Source: an uncultured Caldisericota bacterium
GTDB lineage: Bacteria > Caldisericota > Caldisericia > Cryosericales > Cryosericaceae
Assembly: GCA_903871855.1 (NCBI GenBank)
Contig: CAIQIK010000049.1
Location: 31,612-95,611, forward strand
Reading direction: 5' to 3'
Length of the DNA stretch: 64,000 nt
The notes under the pieces are model-generated. The model searched no databases, was not told where the DNA came from, and saw only the letters and a list, made by a program, of their open reading frames with translations. Shown piece by piece: positions 16,904-26,057 of this stretch. How positions within the stretch are numbered: position 1 is the stretch's first letter; the number at the start of each line of letters is the position of its first letter. The position numbers and the translations under genes are program-made.

Positions 16904-18181
16904 ATGAGTCTGCGCACACGGATCCAGGAATCATTCAAGGGCCACAATCCGCGTCTTCGGGCATTGGAGCTCCTGAAATTCATCGGACCCGGTTTCCTCG
17001 TCACCATTGGCTTCATTGACCCCGGCAACTGGGCGTCAAATGTTGCTGCAGGCTCGCTCTATGGCTACCGCCTCCTGTGGATGGTGACACTATCGACACT
17101 GATGCTTATCGTCCTGCAGCACAATGCCGCCCACCTGGGCATCGTCACAGGTCTGTGCATTTCCGAGGCTGCCACGAAGTTCGTGCGTCCATGGTTCGCC
17201 CACTTCGTCCTGGGATCGGCCGTCGCCGCCTCCGTTTCCACGGCCGTCGCAGAGATCATGGGGGCCGCAATCGGGCTCAACCTGCTGTTCAAGCTGCCAC
17301 TGCGTATCGGTGCCATTCTGGTGTCTGCCGCCGCCGTCTGGCTGCTGCTCAGCAACGGTTACCGGCGCATCGAGAAACTCATCATTGCATTCGTATCGCT
17401 GATAGGTCTTTCCTTCCTGTATGAGTTGTCGCTCGTGCGTATCCCGTGGGCAGAGGTGGCAACCGGGTGGGTCTTCCCTGCCATACCCCTGGGCTCTATT
17501 CCTGTCATCATGAGTGTCCTCGGCGCAGTCGTCATGCCGCACAACCTCTTCCTGCACAGCGAAATCATCCAGAGCCGCCAGCTGAACCAGAAGGGTACGG
17601 GCGTCGTAGAGAAGCAACTCCGGTTCGAGTTCGTGGACACGCTAAATTCCATGGTCGTCGGCTGGGCCATCAACAGCTCTATGATCATTCTTGCCGCAGC
17701 GACCTTCTTTGCCAGCAGAACCCCCGTCACGGAACTTGGACAGGCACAGGCCATGTTGCGACCCATGCTAGGCCGGGCAGCCGCCATCGTCTTCGGTGGA
17801 GCACTGCTCATGGCCGGCCTCTCATCCTCGGTCACTGCGGGCATGGCAGGCGGCAGCATCGTTGCCGGCATGTCTGGGGAACCCTATGATCCGTCGGACA
17901 ACCACACACGGCTGGGCATCATGATAACACTGCTTGGAGCTCTGCTTGTCACGCTGGTGGTCACCAACCCCTTCAAGGGCCTGATATTCAGCCAGATGGC
18001 ACTCTCCATCCAGCTGCCATGGACGATCGTGCTGCAGATCCTGCTTACCTCCAACCCGCGCGTGATGGGGAAGTACGCAAACAGCATGACCGACCGCATC
18101 CTTCTGTGGACGACGGCAGTCATCGTCAGCGCCTTCAACGTCCTTCTCCTGGTCGACACGCTCCGCAATCTCCATCGTTAG
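16904..18181 (+). CDS. mntH: NRAMP Mn2+/Fe2+ transporter
   Basis: A 425-residue canonical NRAMP protein. Helix 1 has the metal-site motif 'GFIDPGNWASN' and helix 6 has 'VVMPHNLFLHSEIIQSR'; both metal-binding motifs are intact, unlike in the NRAMP-like protein at 9325. 'GGALLMAGLSSSVTAGMAGG' lies in the C-terminal half. It imports Mn2+ (and perhaps Fe2+) with protons across the cytoplasmic membrane. The gene stands alone on the plus strand, divergent from cas6, and seems to use a leaderless start. Metal choice between Mn and Fe cannot be settled from sequence. Confidence 0.9.
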   Translation: MSLRTRIQESFKGHNPRLRALELLKFIGPGFLVTIGFIDPGNWASNVAAGSLYGYRLLWMVTLSTLMLIVLQHNAAHLGIVTGLCISEAATKFVRPWFAHFVLGSAVAASVSTAVAEIMGAAIGLNLLFKLPLRIGAILVSAAAVWLLLSNGYRRIEKLIIAFVSLIGLSFLYELSLVRIPWAEVATGWVFPAIPLGSIPVIMSVLGAVVMPHNLFLHSEIIQSRQLNQKGTGVVEKQLRFEFVDTLNSMVVGWAINSSMIILAAATFFASRTPVTELGQAQAMLRPMLGRAAAIVFGGALLMAGLSSSVTAGMAGGSIVAGMSGEPYDPSDNHTRLGIMITLLGALLVTLVVTNPFKGLIFSQMALSIQLPWTIVLQILLTSNPRVMGKYANSMTDRILLWTTAVIVSAFNVLLLVDTLRNLHR

Positions 18182-18438
18182 CGGCAGAAGAGACAAACCG
18201 CACCGCGACACTCGTAACAGAAATCAAGTACACTGGTTCATATGCGTCTGGTGCAACCCGCACCTCAACACCTCAGAGGCTCCATGCGCAACCACGCACG
18301 ACGACTGATCGCGGCGGAGAACAGCGATTCGGCGCTGTTCACGATTTTGCGTTGTAATTCCTGCCTCCGAACTAGACTGACATGCGATACCTCACCACGA
18401 CGGAAAACGTGGGGGGCGCCAGGGGAGGCTACACGGCT

Positions 18439-18708
18439 ATGACAGCACGAACGCTCTCTGTTCGCAACAAGACCGGGTTGCATGCACGTCCTGCCATGTT
18501 GTTCGTTCAAACGGCAGCACACTTCAAGGCAAAGATCAAAGTTACCCGTGAAGGCCGTACAGTAGATGCCAAGAGTATTCTCGGCGTGCTTTCACTCGGT
18601 GCCGGCAAGAACTCCATCATCGAGGTGGAGGCTGAAGGGGCCGACGAGGCTGCGGCGCTCGACGCTCTGGAGACCCTGCTGACGACCACCATCAGTGAGG
18701 ACGAATGA
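18439..18708 (+). CDS. ptsH: phosphocarrier protein HPr
   Basis: An 89-residue HPr. 'NKTGLHARPAMLF' carries the phospho-acceptor His (His15-equivalent), and 'DAKSILGVLSLGAGKN' keeps the regulatory Ser46 region found in Gram-positive HPr. It relays phosphate from enzyme I to the PTS IIA proteins; the Ser site would allow HPr kinase control, although no HPr kinase gene is in the window. The ATG at 18439 has GGGGAGG 10 nt upstream. Its stop overlaps the ptsI start by 4 bp. The 250 bp before it hold no gene I can support; a TTGTAA-N15-TAGACT pair near 18352-18378 may be its promoter. Confidence 0.93.
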   Translation: MTARTLSVRNKTGLHARPAMLFVQTAAHFKAKIKVTREGRTVDAKSILGVLSLGAGKNSIIEVEAEGADEAAALDALETLLTTTISEDE

Positions 18709-20330
18709 GTACTCTCAAGGGAATCGCTGCATCAGCAGGCATCGCTATCGGTCGGGTGTACATCTACCGACCAGAAGACGTCGTCCTGGATTCCGAATCT
18801 CACGATTCGATCTCTGCGGAGGAAAAGCTCAAGGCAATCAGCTTGGCAACTGAGAGCGTCCATCATCAGGTCGAGTCTTTGCACGCACGTATGGAACAAC
18901 AGGGTAAGAGTAAGGAAGCGGAGATCTTCTCCGCCTATCAGATGTTCCTGGACGACCCTACACTGCAGGAGGCCATGGGACGGTATGCGCAGGAAGGATA
19001 CAGCGCTGCAGCAGCTGTGCACCGTGCTTATGAGGACAGCGCCCAGCTCATGGACAACCTGGCCGACGAGTACTTCCGTGAGCGAGCCAAGGATATCCGG
19101 GACGTGGGGGACCGTGTAGTCCGCGCCCTCCTGGGAATGCCCAAGGCTGACCTGCGCGCCCTTCCGTACCCGGCCATTGTCGTTGCACGCGACCTTGCCC
19201 CGGCGGATACCGCGTCCGTCGACCGCGAGAATGTGCTGGGCTTCGTGACAGAACAGGGCAGCACGACAAGCCATACGGCCATTCTTGCTCAGGCACTCGG
19301 TCTTCCCGCCGTCGTCGGCCTCGGCACGGCGCTGGCAGGCGTCAACGAACACGCACGTATGGGTGTCGACGGGGCCGCCGGGACGGTTGTTTTGGACCCC
19401 AGCCCCGAGGAACGAGTGGTCCTCGAAGAGCGCGCCCACGCCCTTGCCGTAGAGCAGGAGCTGCTGACCCAGTTCAAGGATAAGGAAGCAGTCCTTGCGA
19501 ACGGTAAGCGTATAGAGGTCTCAGCCAACATTGGCGGCCCCGGTGATGTCGCGACGGCCCTGCGGTTCGGTGCGGATGGTGTCGGCTTGTATCGCACCGA
19601 GTTCCTGTTCCTCGACCGGGACAGCCCACCGACGGAAGACGAGCAGGTCGAAGCATACCGCTCTGTTCTCGCTGCGTTCGGCACCAAACCCGTCATCATC
19701 CGCACCCTCGATATTGGAGGGGACAAGCAGATACCCTACCTGCACTTTCCCCCCGAGGCCAACCCGTTCCTCGGCGTACGCGCGACCCGTCTGGGTCTGC
19801 GCAGACCAACGCTGTTCAAGACTCAGCTGCACGCCATTCTGCGAGCAAGCACCGCCGGCAAGACGCGGATCATGTACCCGATGATCGCTGTCGCCGAAGA
19901 GATCGAACAGGCCAATCTTCTGTTCCAGAGCGTGCGCAAGGAACTGGACGCAGAAGGGATCGCGTATGACCACGACCTCGAGGTCGGCATCATGGTCGAG
20001 ATTCCGTCTGCGGCGCTCGACGCGGAGCACCTTGCCGACAGAGTCGACTTCTTCTCCATCGGCACCAACGACCTGACCCAGTACACCTTTGCCGCCGATC
20101 GAACGAACCGCGATCTCAATTACCTGTATCAGCCTCTGCATCCGGCTGTGCTGTCACTCATTCGCATGACCGTCGAGGCGGCGCACGCCCATGGCAAATG
20201 GGTAGGCGTCTGCGGTGAATTGGCGGGGGACCCGCAGGCGATTCCCGTTCTCATCGCCATGGGCGTCGATGAACTGTCGATGTCGTCCGCCAAGATCCCG
20301 CGTGCCAAGCAGATTATCCTTTCGCTCTAG
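18705..20330 (+). CDS. ptsI: PTS enzyme I (PEP-protein phosphotransferase)
   Basis: A 541-residue enzyme I. The N-terminal half contains the phospho-His loop 'GSTTSHTAILAQALGLPAV'; the C-terminal PEP-binding barrel contains 'DGVGLYRTEFLFLDR', 'RTLDIGGDKQIPYL', 'EANPFLGVRATRLGL' and 'FFSIGTNDLTQYTFAADR'. It phosphorylates HPr from phosphoenolpyruvate. Translation is coupled to ptsH through an ATGA overlap. Length and all key motifs are normal, so the general PTS is intact even though the local permease lacks a visible IIB. A CCCTGT/ACAGGG hairpin follows the stop near 20364, without a T-tract. Confidence 0.94.
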   Translation: MSTLKGIAASAGIAIGRVYIYRPEDVVLDSESHDSISAEEKLKAISLATESVHHQVESLHARMEQQGKSKEAEIFSAYQMFLDDPTLQEAMGRYAQEGYSAAAAVHRAYEDSAQLMDNLADEYFRERAKDIRDVGDRVVRALLGMPKADLRALPYPAIVVARDLAPADTASVDRENVLGFVTEQGSTTSHTAILAQALGLPAVVGLGTALAGVNEHARMGVDGAAGTVVLDPSPEERVVLEERAHALAVEQELLTQFKDKEAVLANGKRIEVSANIGGPGDVATALRFGADGVGLYRTEFLFLDRDSPPTEDEQVEAYRSVLAAFGTKPVIIRTLDIGGDKQIPYLHFPPEANPFLGVRATRLGLRRPTLFKTQLHAILRASTAGKTRIMYPMIAVAEEIEQANLLFQSVRKELDAEGIAYDHDLEVGIMVEIPSAALDAEHLADRVDFFSIGTNDLTQYTFAADRTNRDLNYLYQPLHPAVLSLIRMTVEAAHAHGKWVGVCGELAGDPQAIPVLIAMGVDELSMSSAKIPRAKQIILSL

Positions 20331-20425
20331 CCGCCTCTTTTCTCCTGGAACAACAACTGACCCTGTGCCATGACAGGGCCGGTTCCGCTACTGCCGTAAA
20401 ACACCAGGGACAGGCTATAATTCTG

Positions 20426-21184
20426 TCACACCCGGGCGACAAAGAAGACACGGGGTTCGGACTCCGGCTCGGCAAGAGGCACAGTCAGGTCTGCGGATCG
20501 CGCCTGGTAGACTGCGCTGAACCCGACCTCCAGCAGCGCCGTGGTCACCTCTCGCACCGACCATGCGTTCTCCACGAATGTCTCGTCGAAGCGAAGCCAG
20601 CCGCCTGATTCCTGCCGGACGAATCCGGAGATCTTGATGCGTCCCTGGCGCTTGTCTTCGTCGTACATGCCTCGGTTGATAACCATCGCGTCTGGGGCGT
20701 CCTCCACCGTTACATTGTTCCAACGTCGCAGTCCCATCACTGTATTGAGGTCAAACACAAACAGGCCTCCCGACAGCAAACATTGGTGCACGCAGGCAAA
20801 ACAGGACAGCAAGGTGTCGATGTCGGACAGGTGATTGAGAGCGTCGAACGTCGACACGGCAAGCCCAAACCGCGAGGACAGCGAGAAATCAGCCGCGTCG
20901 CTCTGGACAAAAAACACCTCGCCCGAGGATACGAACGAGGCGCAGTTAATGCGCGCGTGGGCCAGCATGGGTTCCGAATTGTCCAGGCCCGTCACGACAT
21001 ACCCCGCCTGCAGGAACTGCAGCGCCAGCTGCCCCGTGCCACAGCAGACGTCGAGCAGTGACCGCTCGCTTCGAGGACAGATCTGCTCGTACAAAGTCCG
21101 CAGCTTCGGCCCGACCAGTGTCACAAACCCGGTCCATCGTTGATTGTATGCCTGTGCAAACGGTGCCGAATAGGATGACTCCAT
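20426..21184 (-). CDS. class I SAM-dependent methyltransferase, substrate unknown
   Basis: A 252-residue protein. Motif I 'LLDVCCGTGQLALQFL' and the acidic end of strand 2 ('VVTGLDNSEPMLAHAR') form the SAM pocket; 'QSDAADFSL' is motif II and 'FDALNHLSD' motif post-II. The C-terminal half is beta-rich ('GRIKISGFVRQESGGWLRFDE'), as in the small-molecule methyltransferases of the type-11/25 group. The ATG at 21184 is chosen because GGAGG lies 5 nt upstream. Single gene between ptsI and pckG, which are not obviously related. It is not a DNA methylase by motif order. Confidence 0.78.
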   Translation of the reverse strand: MESSYSAPFAQAYNQRWTGFVTLVGPKLRTLYEQICPRSERSLLDVCCGTGQLALQFLQAGYVVTGLDNSEPMLAHARINCASFVSSGEVFFVQSDAADFSLSSRFGLAVSTFDALNHLSDIDTLLSCFACVHQCLLSGGLFVFDLNTVMGLRRWNNVTVEDAPDAMVINRGMYDEDKRQGRIKISGFVRQESGGWLRFDETFVENAWSVREVTTALLEVGFSAVYQARSADLTVPLAEPESEPRVFFVARV

Positions 21185-21300
21185 GTGAACCTCCGCCAGT
21201 GTGCTTTGAGCCAATCTATCACCAGCACGTCCTGGGGTCAACAACGATGGCACTGACCAATCAGTCCGCCTCAGCCAGAACGGATCGGCTGGAAATAATG

Positions 21301-21330
21301 ACAGTACCCCTCCAGATGGAGGGGTACTGT
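21301..21330 (-). terminator. terminator hairpin after pckG
   Basis: A perfect 13-bp inverted repeat (ACAGTACCCCTCC / GGAGGGGTACTGT) with a 4-nt loop. On the minus strand it is followed by CATTATTTCC. It lies 35 bp past the pckG stop. The T-tract is interrupted, so termination efficiency is uncertain. Confidence 0.6.
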
Positions 21331-21364
21331 AACACAAGCATGGTCTGTTCGCAACGTTATTGGG

Positions 21365-23257
21365 CTAGGCGATGACACCCCACTGCGAAGGCTTGACCTC
21401 ATCACCGTACTTCTTCTGAGCATCCAGAAGACGTGCGCGCTGAGCCTCGAGCTCCGTGAACAGGACCTCGGGTGTGTCGTGCGTGCTGTTCTTCCAGCTC
21501 TCGATGACGCGGTCGATCTTGCTCAGGTTCTCGGGAATACGGAGTGAGAACTCAGCCTCGTATTCCTCGTGCGTGTACTCGCGGCCGATGATGTCCGCAA
21601 ACAGCGGAACAAGGTCCTTGTACTCCGGGATCCAGCCCGTTGCCGTCTCGATAGCCTTGACGTCACCGTTGCAGCGCAGCTCCATCCACTTGTACCACAC
21701 CTTCTTGTCATTCTTGCCATTGAGGAACTTGCCGTCGCGGCTCTTGAGAAAGTAGTTGACGCCGAAGATCTTCGGCAACCGCTTGGCTCCCCTGGCAAAA
21801 TCCACGTTGATCTGCAGGTACTTCCCCAATGGAATAGACAGGAAGTCCAGGTTGGACATCGGATTGTGTTGACGCACGCCGGCCTTGCCAATGGTTGCAG
21901 CTGTCGTTTCGGACTCGATGGAAGCGCCAAAGGCGACGATGCCATGCGCCCAGTTGATAGACTCCTCTACCGGGACCCAGGTGTCCGAATCGCGACCTCC
22001 GTAAACATATGCACCGACCTCGACACCGTCAGGATTGTCCGCGTTCTTGTCCAGGTTCTCAAGCATACTCAGGCTCAGCGTGAAGCGGGCGTTTGCGTGA
22101 GAAGCGGGTACGGGCTTGCCATCCTTGTCGACCTTGCCCGGGGTCCATTCGCCCTTGAAGTTCACGCCATGCGCGGGAACGGCCGCGTCCTTGCCTTCCC
22201 AATACACGCCACCGTCATCGGTCCTGAGGACGTTGCTGAAGATGACTTGATGACCGGGCGCATGCAGCGCCTTCCACTGGATAGGATCGTCCTTGCTGTT
22301 GACACCCAGGATAATGCCAAACATGCCGTGCTCGCAGTTGACTGCACGCACGACGCCGTCGACCTTGCGGAGATAGGCAATGTCGTCGCCGACGATGCTC
22401 TCGCCGTCCAGCATGGCGGTCGAGGTCTTGCCACACATCGAAGGGAACGCGCCCGTGAAGTACGTGACACGACCATGAGGCCCGTGGATGCCCATGACCA
22501 GCATATGCTCGCACAGCCAGCCCTCTTGCGACCCACGGTGGATGGCAAGACGCATGGCCATCTTCTTCATGCCCAGGGTGTTGCCGGCATACTGCGTATT
22601 GGCGCTGTAGACAGTATCGTCCTTGAGGTCGATGTAGATGCGGCGCTTGTCGATGTTCTTGGTCGTTTTGCTCTCGGTCAGCTCGCCCTCGGAATGCACG
22701 AACTTGAAGAAGTGTGCGTGCTCGCCCTGGCGGATGAACTCGTCATAGCCGGGCCGATACAGCAGCTTCTCCGAATGTGCGACGTAGGGGCTGTCGGTAA
22801 GCTGAACCGCGGGGATAGCGAATTCGGAACCGTTGGGCCCCAGCGTAGCGAAGACGATCAGCATCTGACGTCCGCGCATGATGCCGTTCATGACCTCGCC
22901 TATGTCCTTGAGACCTTCAGTGCGATCACGCGTGGAGATCTCGGGACCCATCTCCTCGCCCGGTTCCACCAGGATGTTCGTGTGTTCCTTGTCGCGGCCC
23001 TGGTCAAGGGGCGAATCGAAGTGAAGAGTATGACCATTTATTGCCAGGCGCTGCTCTTCGCCATCTTGGATAGCCTTCTCGCTGATGTAAGAGAGATCCT
23101 GGGTCGAGTCATCACAAACGAAGACACTCGTTGGATCGAGCAGCTTGATGAAATGAGCGATGAAATCGTACAACTTTTCATTTGATATCCTGGTGAGCTT
23201 CGCGTACTGCTCCCCGCCGAGTCGTTCCTTCAGGAACCTGGCAATATTTTCGTCCAT
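21365..23257 (-). CDS. pckG: phosphoenolpyruvate carboxykinase (GTP)
   Basis: A 630-residue GTP-type PEPCK. The phosphate loop 'FPSMCGKTSTAML' contains the reactive Cys typical of this class; 'GAFPSMCGKTS', 'GDDIAYLRK' and the GTP-binding 'FGVNYFLKSRDGKFLNGKND' are all present. It interconverts oxaloacetate and PEP with GTP/GDP; in anaerobes it may run in either direction. The ATG at 23257 is preferred, with GGAGG 7 nt upstream. Expressed alone; a short inverted repeat GTGCG-tttt-CGCAC with TACTATAGT lies upstream (23310-23335) and may be part of its promoter. Confidence 0.93.
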   Translation of the reverse strand: MDENIARFLKERLGGEQYAKLTRISNEKLYDFIAHFIKLLDPTSVFVCDDSTQDLSYISEKAIQDGEEQRLAINGHTLHFDSPLDQGRDKEHTNILVEPGEEMGPEISTRDRTEGLKDIGEVMNGIMRGRQMLIVFATLGPNGSEFAIPAVQLTDSPYVAHSEKLLYRPGYDEFIRQGEHAHFFKFVHSEGELTESKTTKNIDKRRIYIDLKDDTVYSANTQYAGNTLGMKKMAMRLAIHRGSQEGWLCEHMLVMGIHGPHGRVTYFTGAFPSMCGKTSTAMLDGESIVGDDIAYLRKVDGVVRAVNCEHGMFGIILGVNSKDDPIQWKALHAPGHQVIFSNVLRTDDGGVYWEGKDAAVPAHGVNFKGEWTPGKVDKDGKPVPASHANARFTLSLSMLENLDKNADNPDGVEVGAYVYGGRDSDTWVPVEESINWAHGIVAFGASIESETTAATIGKAGVRQHNPMSNLDFLSIPLGKYLQINVDFARGAKRLPKIFGVNYFLKSRDGKFLNGKNDKKVWYKWMELRCNGDVKAIETATGWIPEYKDLVPLFADIIGREYTHEEYEAEFSLRIPENLSKIDRVIESWKNSTHDTPEVLFTELEAQRARLLDAQKKYGDEVKPSQWGVIA

Positions 23258-23459
23258 GCACACACCTCCGTCGATGTTGGCCCACCGGCCATTAATATTC
23301 CTTTACTATAGTACACCATTGTGCGAAAACGCACAGGCGAGTTGCAGCCGTCGACTGACCGATCAAATCACCAGTTTGCAAGCGCTTTCTGGTCGACTCG
23401 CCGTGCCAACACGGCGGGGCGAGTCACCTCTTCGACGAGTTTGCGTCCCACTCGATCTG

Positions 23460-23786
23460 TCACGATCGAATCATAGTTAGCAACCAGATGCAGAGTCCCA
23501 CCGCATTCACTGCGTGAACCGCACCGGCGGGCATGACGATGGCGTCTCCCGCTGTCAGGGTGTGATGCACGCCGTCCAGGATGATGTCGACGCTGCCCTG
23601 CAGTACCGTCACGAGCGCGTCAAACGGGGCCGTGTGCTCACTCAGCTTCTGCCCTTGGTCAAACGCAAACAGCGTAACAGTCCCCGTTGGTTGCTCGATC
23701 AGCGTCTTGCTGACAATTGCCCCCGGCTGGACCGCGATGAGGTCGACCAGCCGCCCCTCCTTGCCGTGAAGCTCGTTTGTCGCCAT
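23460..23786 (-). CDS. small cupin-domain protein
   Basis: A 108-residue single-domain cupin. The first motif appears as 'GQKLSEHTAPFDALVTVLQG' and the second as 'GDAIVMPAGAVHAVNAV', keeping His and Glu-like ligand positions in part (His in HTAP and in AVHAV). Such small cupins bind a metal and a small ligand, or act as sensors; the function cannot be told from sequence. The 200 bp between it and pckG contain an imperfect GC-rich hairpin (about 23395-23428) but no gene. Confidence 0.75.
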   Translation of the reverse strand: MATNELHGKEGRLVDLIAVQPGAIVSKTLIEQPTGTVTLFAFDQGQKLSEHTAPFDALVTVLQGSVDIILDGVHHTLTAGDAIVMPAGAVHAVNAVGLCIWLLTMIRS

Positions 23787-23933
23787 GGAACACCTCCGCC
23801 CAGATTGTACCTGGATACGCGATGCTGCGCCAGCGTCCGCGGTCGGCCGAAGTCGTCACGGGAACCGTCCCGCTGCTCCCCACGTCCAAGCAATGACGGT
23901 CGGGTACACCGACTGGTTTGAGGAGATGAAGAG

Positions 23934-24329
23934 ATGAAGAGAAAAATACTGGTTGTCATCCTGGCCGTGGTGGTGGTTGCCGCCGTAGTCGTGACCCTTG
24001 TGCTGACCCGAGCCTCTGGAGGAGACAAGGTCACCGGGGACACGTTCGAAACGACCGTCGGGAAGACGTTCACCATCGCGCTCGACGCCAACATGACCAC
24101 CGGGTACAACTGGAGCCAGACGATCAAGGACACAAACGTAGTTGCCTACGTCGACAACGCATACGTGGCAGCAGCCAGCGACCCTCAGATTGTTGGAGGG
24201 GGAGGCACCGACACGTTCACGTTTAAGACCGTCGGCAAAGGAACGACCACCATCACGCTGGTCTACGCCCGTCCCTGGGAGAGCGTTCCCCCTGCCCAGA
24301 CCAGGATCATCACGATCACCGTTAAGTAG
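23934..24329 (+). CDS. chagasin-family (I42) cysteine peptidase inhibitor, membrane-anchored
   Basis: A 131-residue protein. Residues 5-25 are one hydrophobic helix that would anchor or export it. The rest has the three inhibitor loops of chagasin: 'NMTTGYNW' (loop BC), 'GGGGTDTF' (loop DE) and 'RPWE' (loop FG). Chagasins block papain-like cysteine peptidases; bacterial members may protect the cell from host or own peptidases. AGGAG lies 8 nt before the ATG. No cysteine peptidase gene is seen nearby. Confidence 0.82.
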   Translation: MKRKILVVILAVVVVAAVVVTLVLTRASGGDKVTGDTFETTVGKTFTIALDANMTTGYNWSQTIKDTNVVAYVDNAYVAAASDPQIVGGGGTDTFTFKTVGKGTTTITLVYARPWESVPPAQTRIITITVK

Positions 24330-24348
24330 CAGCACCACGAGACCAAGA

Positions 24349-24377
24349 GCGCCCCGCAGCTGCCAGCTGTGGGGCGC
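24349..24377. terminator. strong GC-rich hairpin between convergent genes
   Basis: GCGCCCCGCAGCT pairs with AGCTGTGGGGCGC around a 3-nt loop, 20 bp past the chagasin stop and 70 bp from the stop of the opposing gene. There is no T-tract on either side, so it may be a factor-dependent or bidirectional stop. Confidence 0.45.
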
Positions 24378-24446
24378 GGCAGCTTGCCTAAACGTCCTGG
24401 TGCGCTTGTAGCAGGACGCCCGCAGCTGGGAAATTCAGGCAGCCTG

Positions 24447-25187
24447 TCACAGTGTTTGTTTCTCGCCTTGTTCGAGCAGGGCCAGCTCAGATAGCTTTGC
24501 ATGCAGAACTGCAACATATTCATAGCTTTCAAACAGAACTCGATTGCGCATGTCATGGAATGCCGTCAAGGCGATCTTGTCCATGAATTCGCGCCGCCGC
24601 AAGGCGTCAGCTACAATGAAAAAGCGAGCTGCGAAGTCCTGCAACTGCACGAACTTCGACAGTGCATTCAGCATATCCGTCGAGTTCTCAACCTCAAAGA
24701 AGGCTTCAGGCATCTTCCTTTCGTTGAACCACACAACGTCTACAGTCTGAGCCTTTCTCAGCGTCTCGTCATACGTAAATTTGTACATCACCGGGACAGT
24801 TGCGACCGATGCCAAGGTCTGTTGCATGAACGGTCTATTCTTGTCCTGCAACGGGACAAACGTCTCCATGTGGCGCATCGCACCGACTTCGGCCAGCAGA
24901 CCCTGGTAGTAGGCATGAGTGTTCTCGCTCGCTCTGGCGACTGGGGTCTTCTTGGACGGCAAGACGCTTTCAGGGAGGCGATCTCGGCAGTCGTTGAGCG
25001 CCCACAGGCCCGGACGAATTCTGAAAAAGAAACGCGGGTCCTGCACGATCCTGCGAATCGATGCGAAGGGCGTCTTTGTCTCCCATGCACACTCTGTGAT
25101 GGTTGGCACAACCTGATACAGTCGCCCGAGTGTTGCATATCCACCCTCGCGCTTCATCGCCTCGATAACAGCTTCGTGCTGCTTCAT
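24447..25187 (-). CDS. winged-helix protein with a possible PD-(D/E)XK nuclease-like domain
   Basis: A 246-residue protein. Residues 1-65 look like a winged helix of the HARE-HTH type ('EAVIEAMKREGGYATLGRLYQ...' leading to 'FFRIRPGLWAL'). After a linker, residues 95-240 show 'VDVVWFNERKMPEAFFEVENS', i.e. an Asp on one strand and E-x-E on the next, like a restriction-endonuclease core, although the usual Lys is replaced by Asn. The fold call is inference. It lies 12 bp downstream of an unknown gene on the same strand. No DNA methylase accompanies them, so a standard restriction-modification system is unlikely. It might be a defence or DNA-repair accessory pair. Confidence 0.5.
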   Translation of the reverse strand: MKQHEAVIEAMKREGGYATLGRLYQVVPTITECAWETKTPFASIRRIVQDPRFFFRIRPGLWALNDCRDRLPESVLPSKKTPVARASENTHAYYQGLLAEVGAMRHMETFVPLQDKNRPFMQQTLASVATVPVMYKFTYDETLRKAQTVDVVWFNERKMPEAFFEVENSTDMLNALSKFVQLQDFAARFFIVADALRRREFMDKIALTAFHDMRNRVLFESYEYVAVLHAKLSELALLEQGEKQTL

Positions 25188-25199
25188 TTCGGTCCTCTC

Positions 25200-25859
25200 C
25201 TATCTTCTTCGAGCTGATCTCTCAGGCAACTCCCACGCATCGAACAGACTTTCTGTCTCCAGTTCCCCTGATGCCGTCGGGCCTTCCTCGCCGAGGAGCC
25301 AGCCATGGTCCGACAGGAGGGCCGTGAGGTCGTCCTTACGGCGCTCATACACATCGGGGCGAAGGATGGGGTGCAGTTTCTGCACAGTGACGGGTGGGTC
25401 GAGGTAGTAGACGAAGTTGGCGCCCGACCTGCCATGCTCGAGCAGTTGCTCGGGGATCTCGGCGTCAAGGCGTGAGACCCGCATCAGCGCGAGGTACCCA
25501 TCACGCAGATCTTCAAAGTAAGACAGCGGCGCCGATGGGTTCCACAGCGAAAACCAGCCCTCAGAGCATAATCCCGCAAACACTGCATAGTTGACGGGGA
25601 TATGCAGGTAGCTGTCCACTTCGGCCACGTAGGACAGGGAATACTCGGTCTGATTGGCTTGTTCCTGCGCTGTGGCACCGAGCTGCGACAACTGGAACCG
25701 AGGGCGACCCCTGCGCGGGTCGAGGACGAATGGGCCACGGTGTCCGATGGGGCGCTTCTTGCAGACGAACAACTGCGGCTCCAGGCGTATGCCCATGCTC
25801 ACGCCGCTCAGAGCGAACACGTTGACCCGTTCATCGCGCCATGCCATTTCGATCTGCAT
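25200..25859 (-). CDS. protein of unknown function, operon partner of the winged-helix gene
   Basis: A 219-residue soluble protein, start chosen at the ATG with GGAGG 8 nt upstream. No family is recognised. The N-terminus is beta-rich ('RVNVFALSGVSMGIRLEPQLF'), the middle is Trp/Tyr-rich ('CSEGWFSLWNPSAPLSYF') and the C-terminal part is charged and likely helical. No signal peptide or membrane helix is seen. Tight spacing with the following gene suggests one functional unit. A toxin, antitoxin or substrate-recognition role cannot be excluded. Confidence 0.5.
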   Translation of the reverse strand: MQIEMAWRDERVNVFALSGVSMGIRLEPQLFVCKKRPIGHRGPFVLDPRRGRPRFQLSQLGATAQEQANQTEYSLSYVAEVDSYLHIPVNYAVFAGLCSEGWFSLWNPSAPLSYFEDLRDGYLALMRVSRLDAEIPEQLLEHGRSGANFVYYLDPPVTVQKLHPILRPDVYERRKDDLTALLSDHGWLLGEEGPTASGELETESLFDAWELPERSARRR

Positions 25860-25992
25860 GCGATATACCTCCGCCTTCGACACACCTGTACCAATCATGC
25901 TAGACTTGCCGGACAAAACGTCAACACGTCTCTGCGGAACTCTGACACCCGGGCAACGTTAATGTCGTTGGAACATCATCGCTTTTGCCCGG

Positions 25993-26019
25993 TTGAAGAG
26001 GCAACGGATGTGGTACAAT
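25993..26019 (+). promoter_or_regulatory. promoter for the downstream membrane-anchored protein
   Basis: TTGAAG and TACAAT separated by 15 bp, about 40 bp before the ATG at 26058. The boxes resemble other promoters in this window. Confidence 0.45.
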
Positions 26020-26057
26020 AGGCTATCCAACAGACATGAGTTTGGGGGTTTTGCCGT

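Noticed and set aside
20426..21184. DNA methyltransferase partner for the nuclease-like gene
   Set aside because: Motif I order and length fit a small-molecule methyltransferase; there is no DPPY/NPPF-type motif, and it is 3 kb away in another unit.
21569..23185. Long plus-strand open frame opposite pckG (and similar long frames opposite the MFS, PTS and MATE genes)
   Set aside because: These are mirror frames of strongly codon-biased genes; they lack ribosome sites and family matches, whereas the minus-strand genes are unmistakable.
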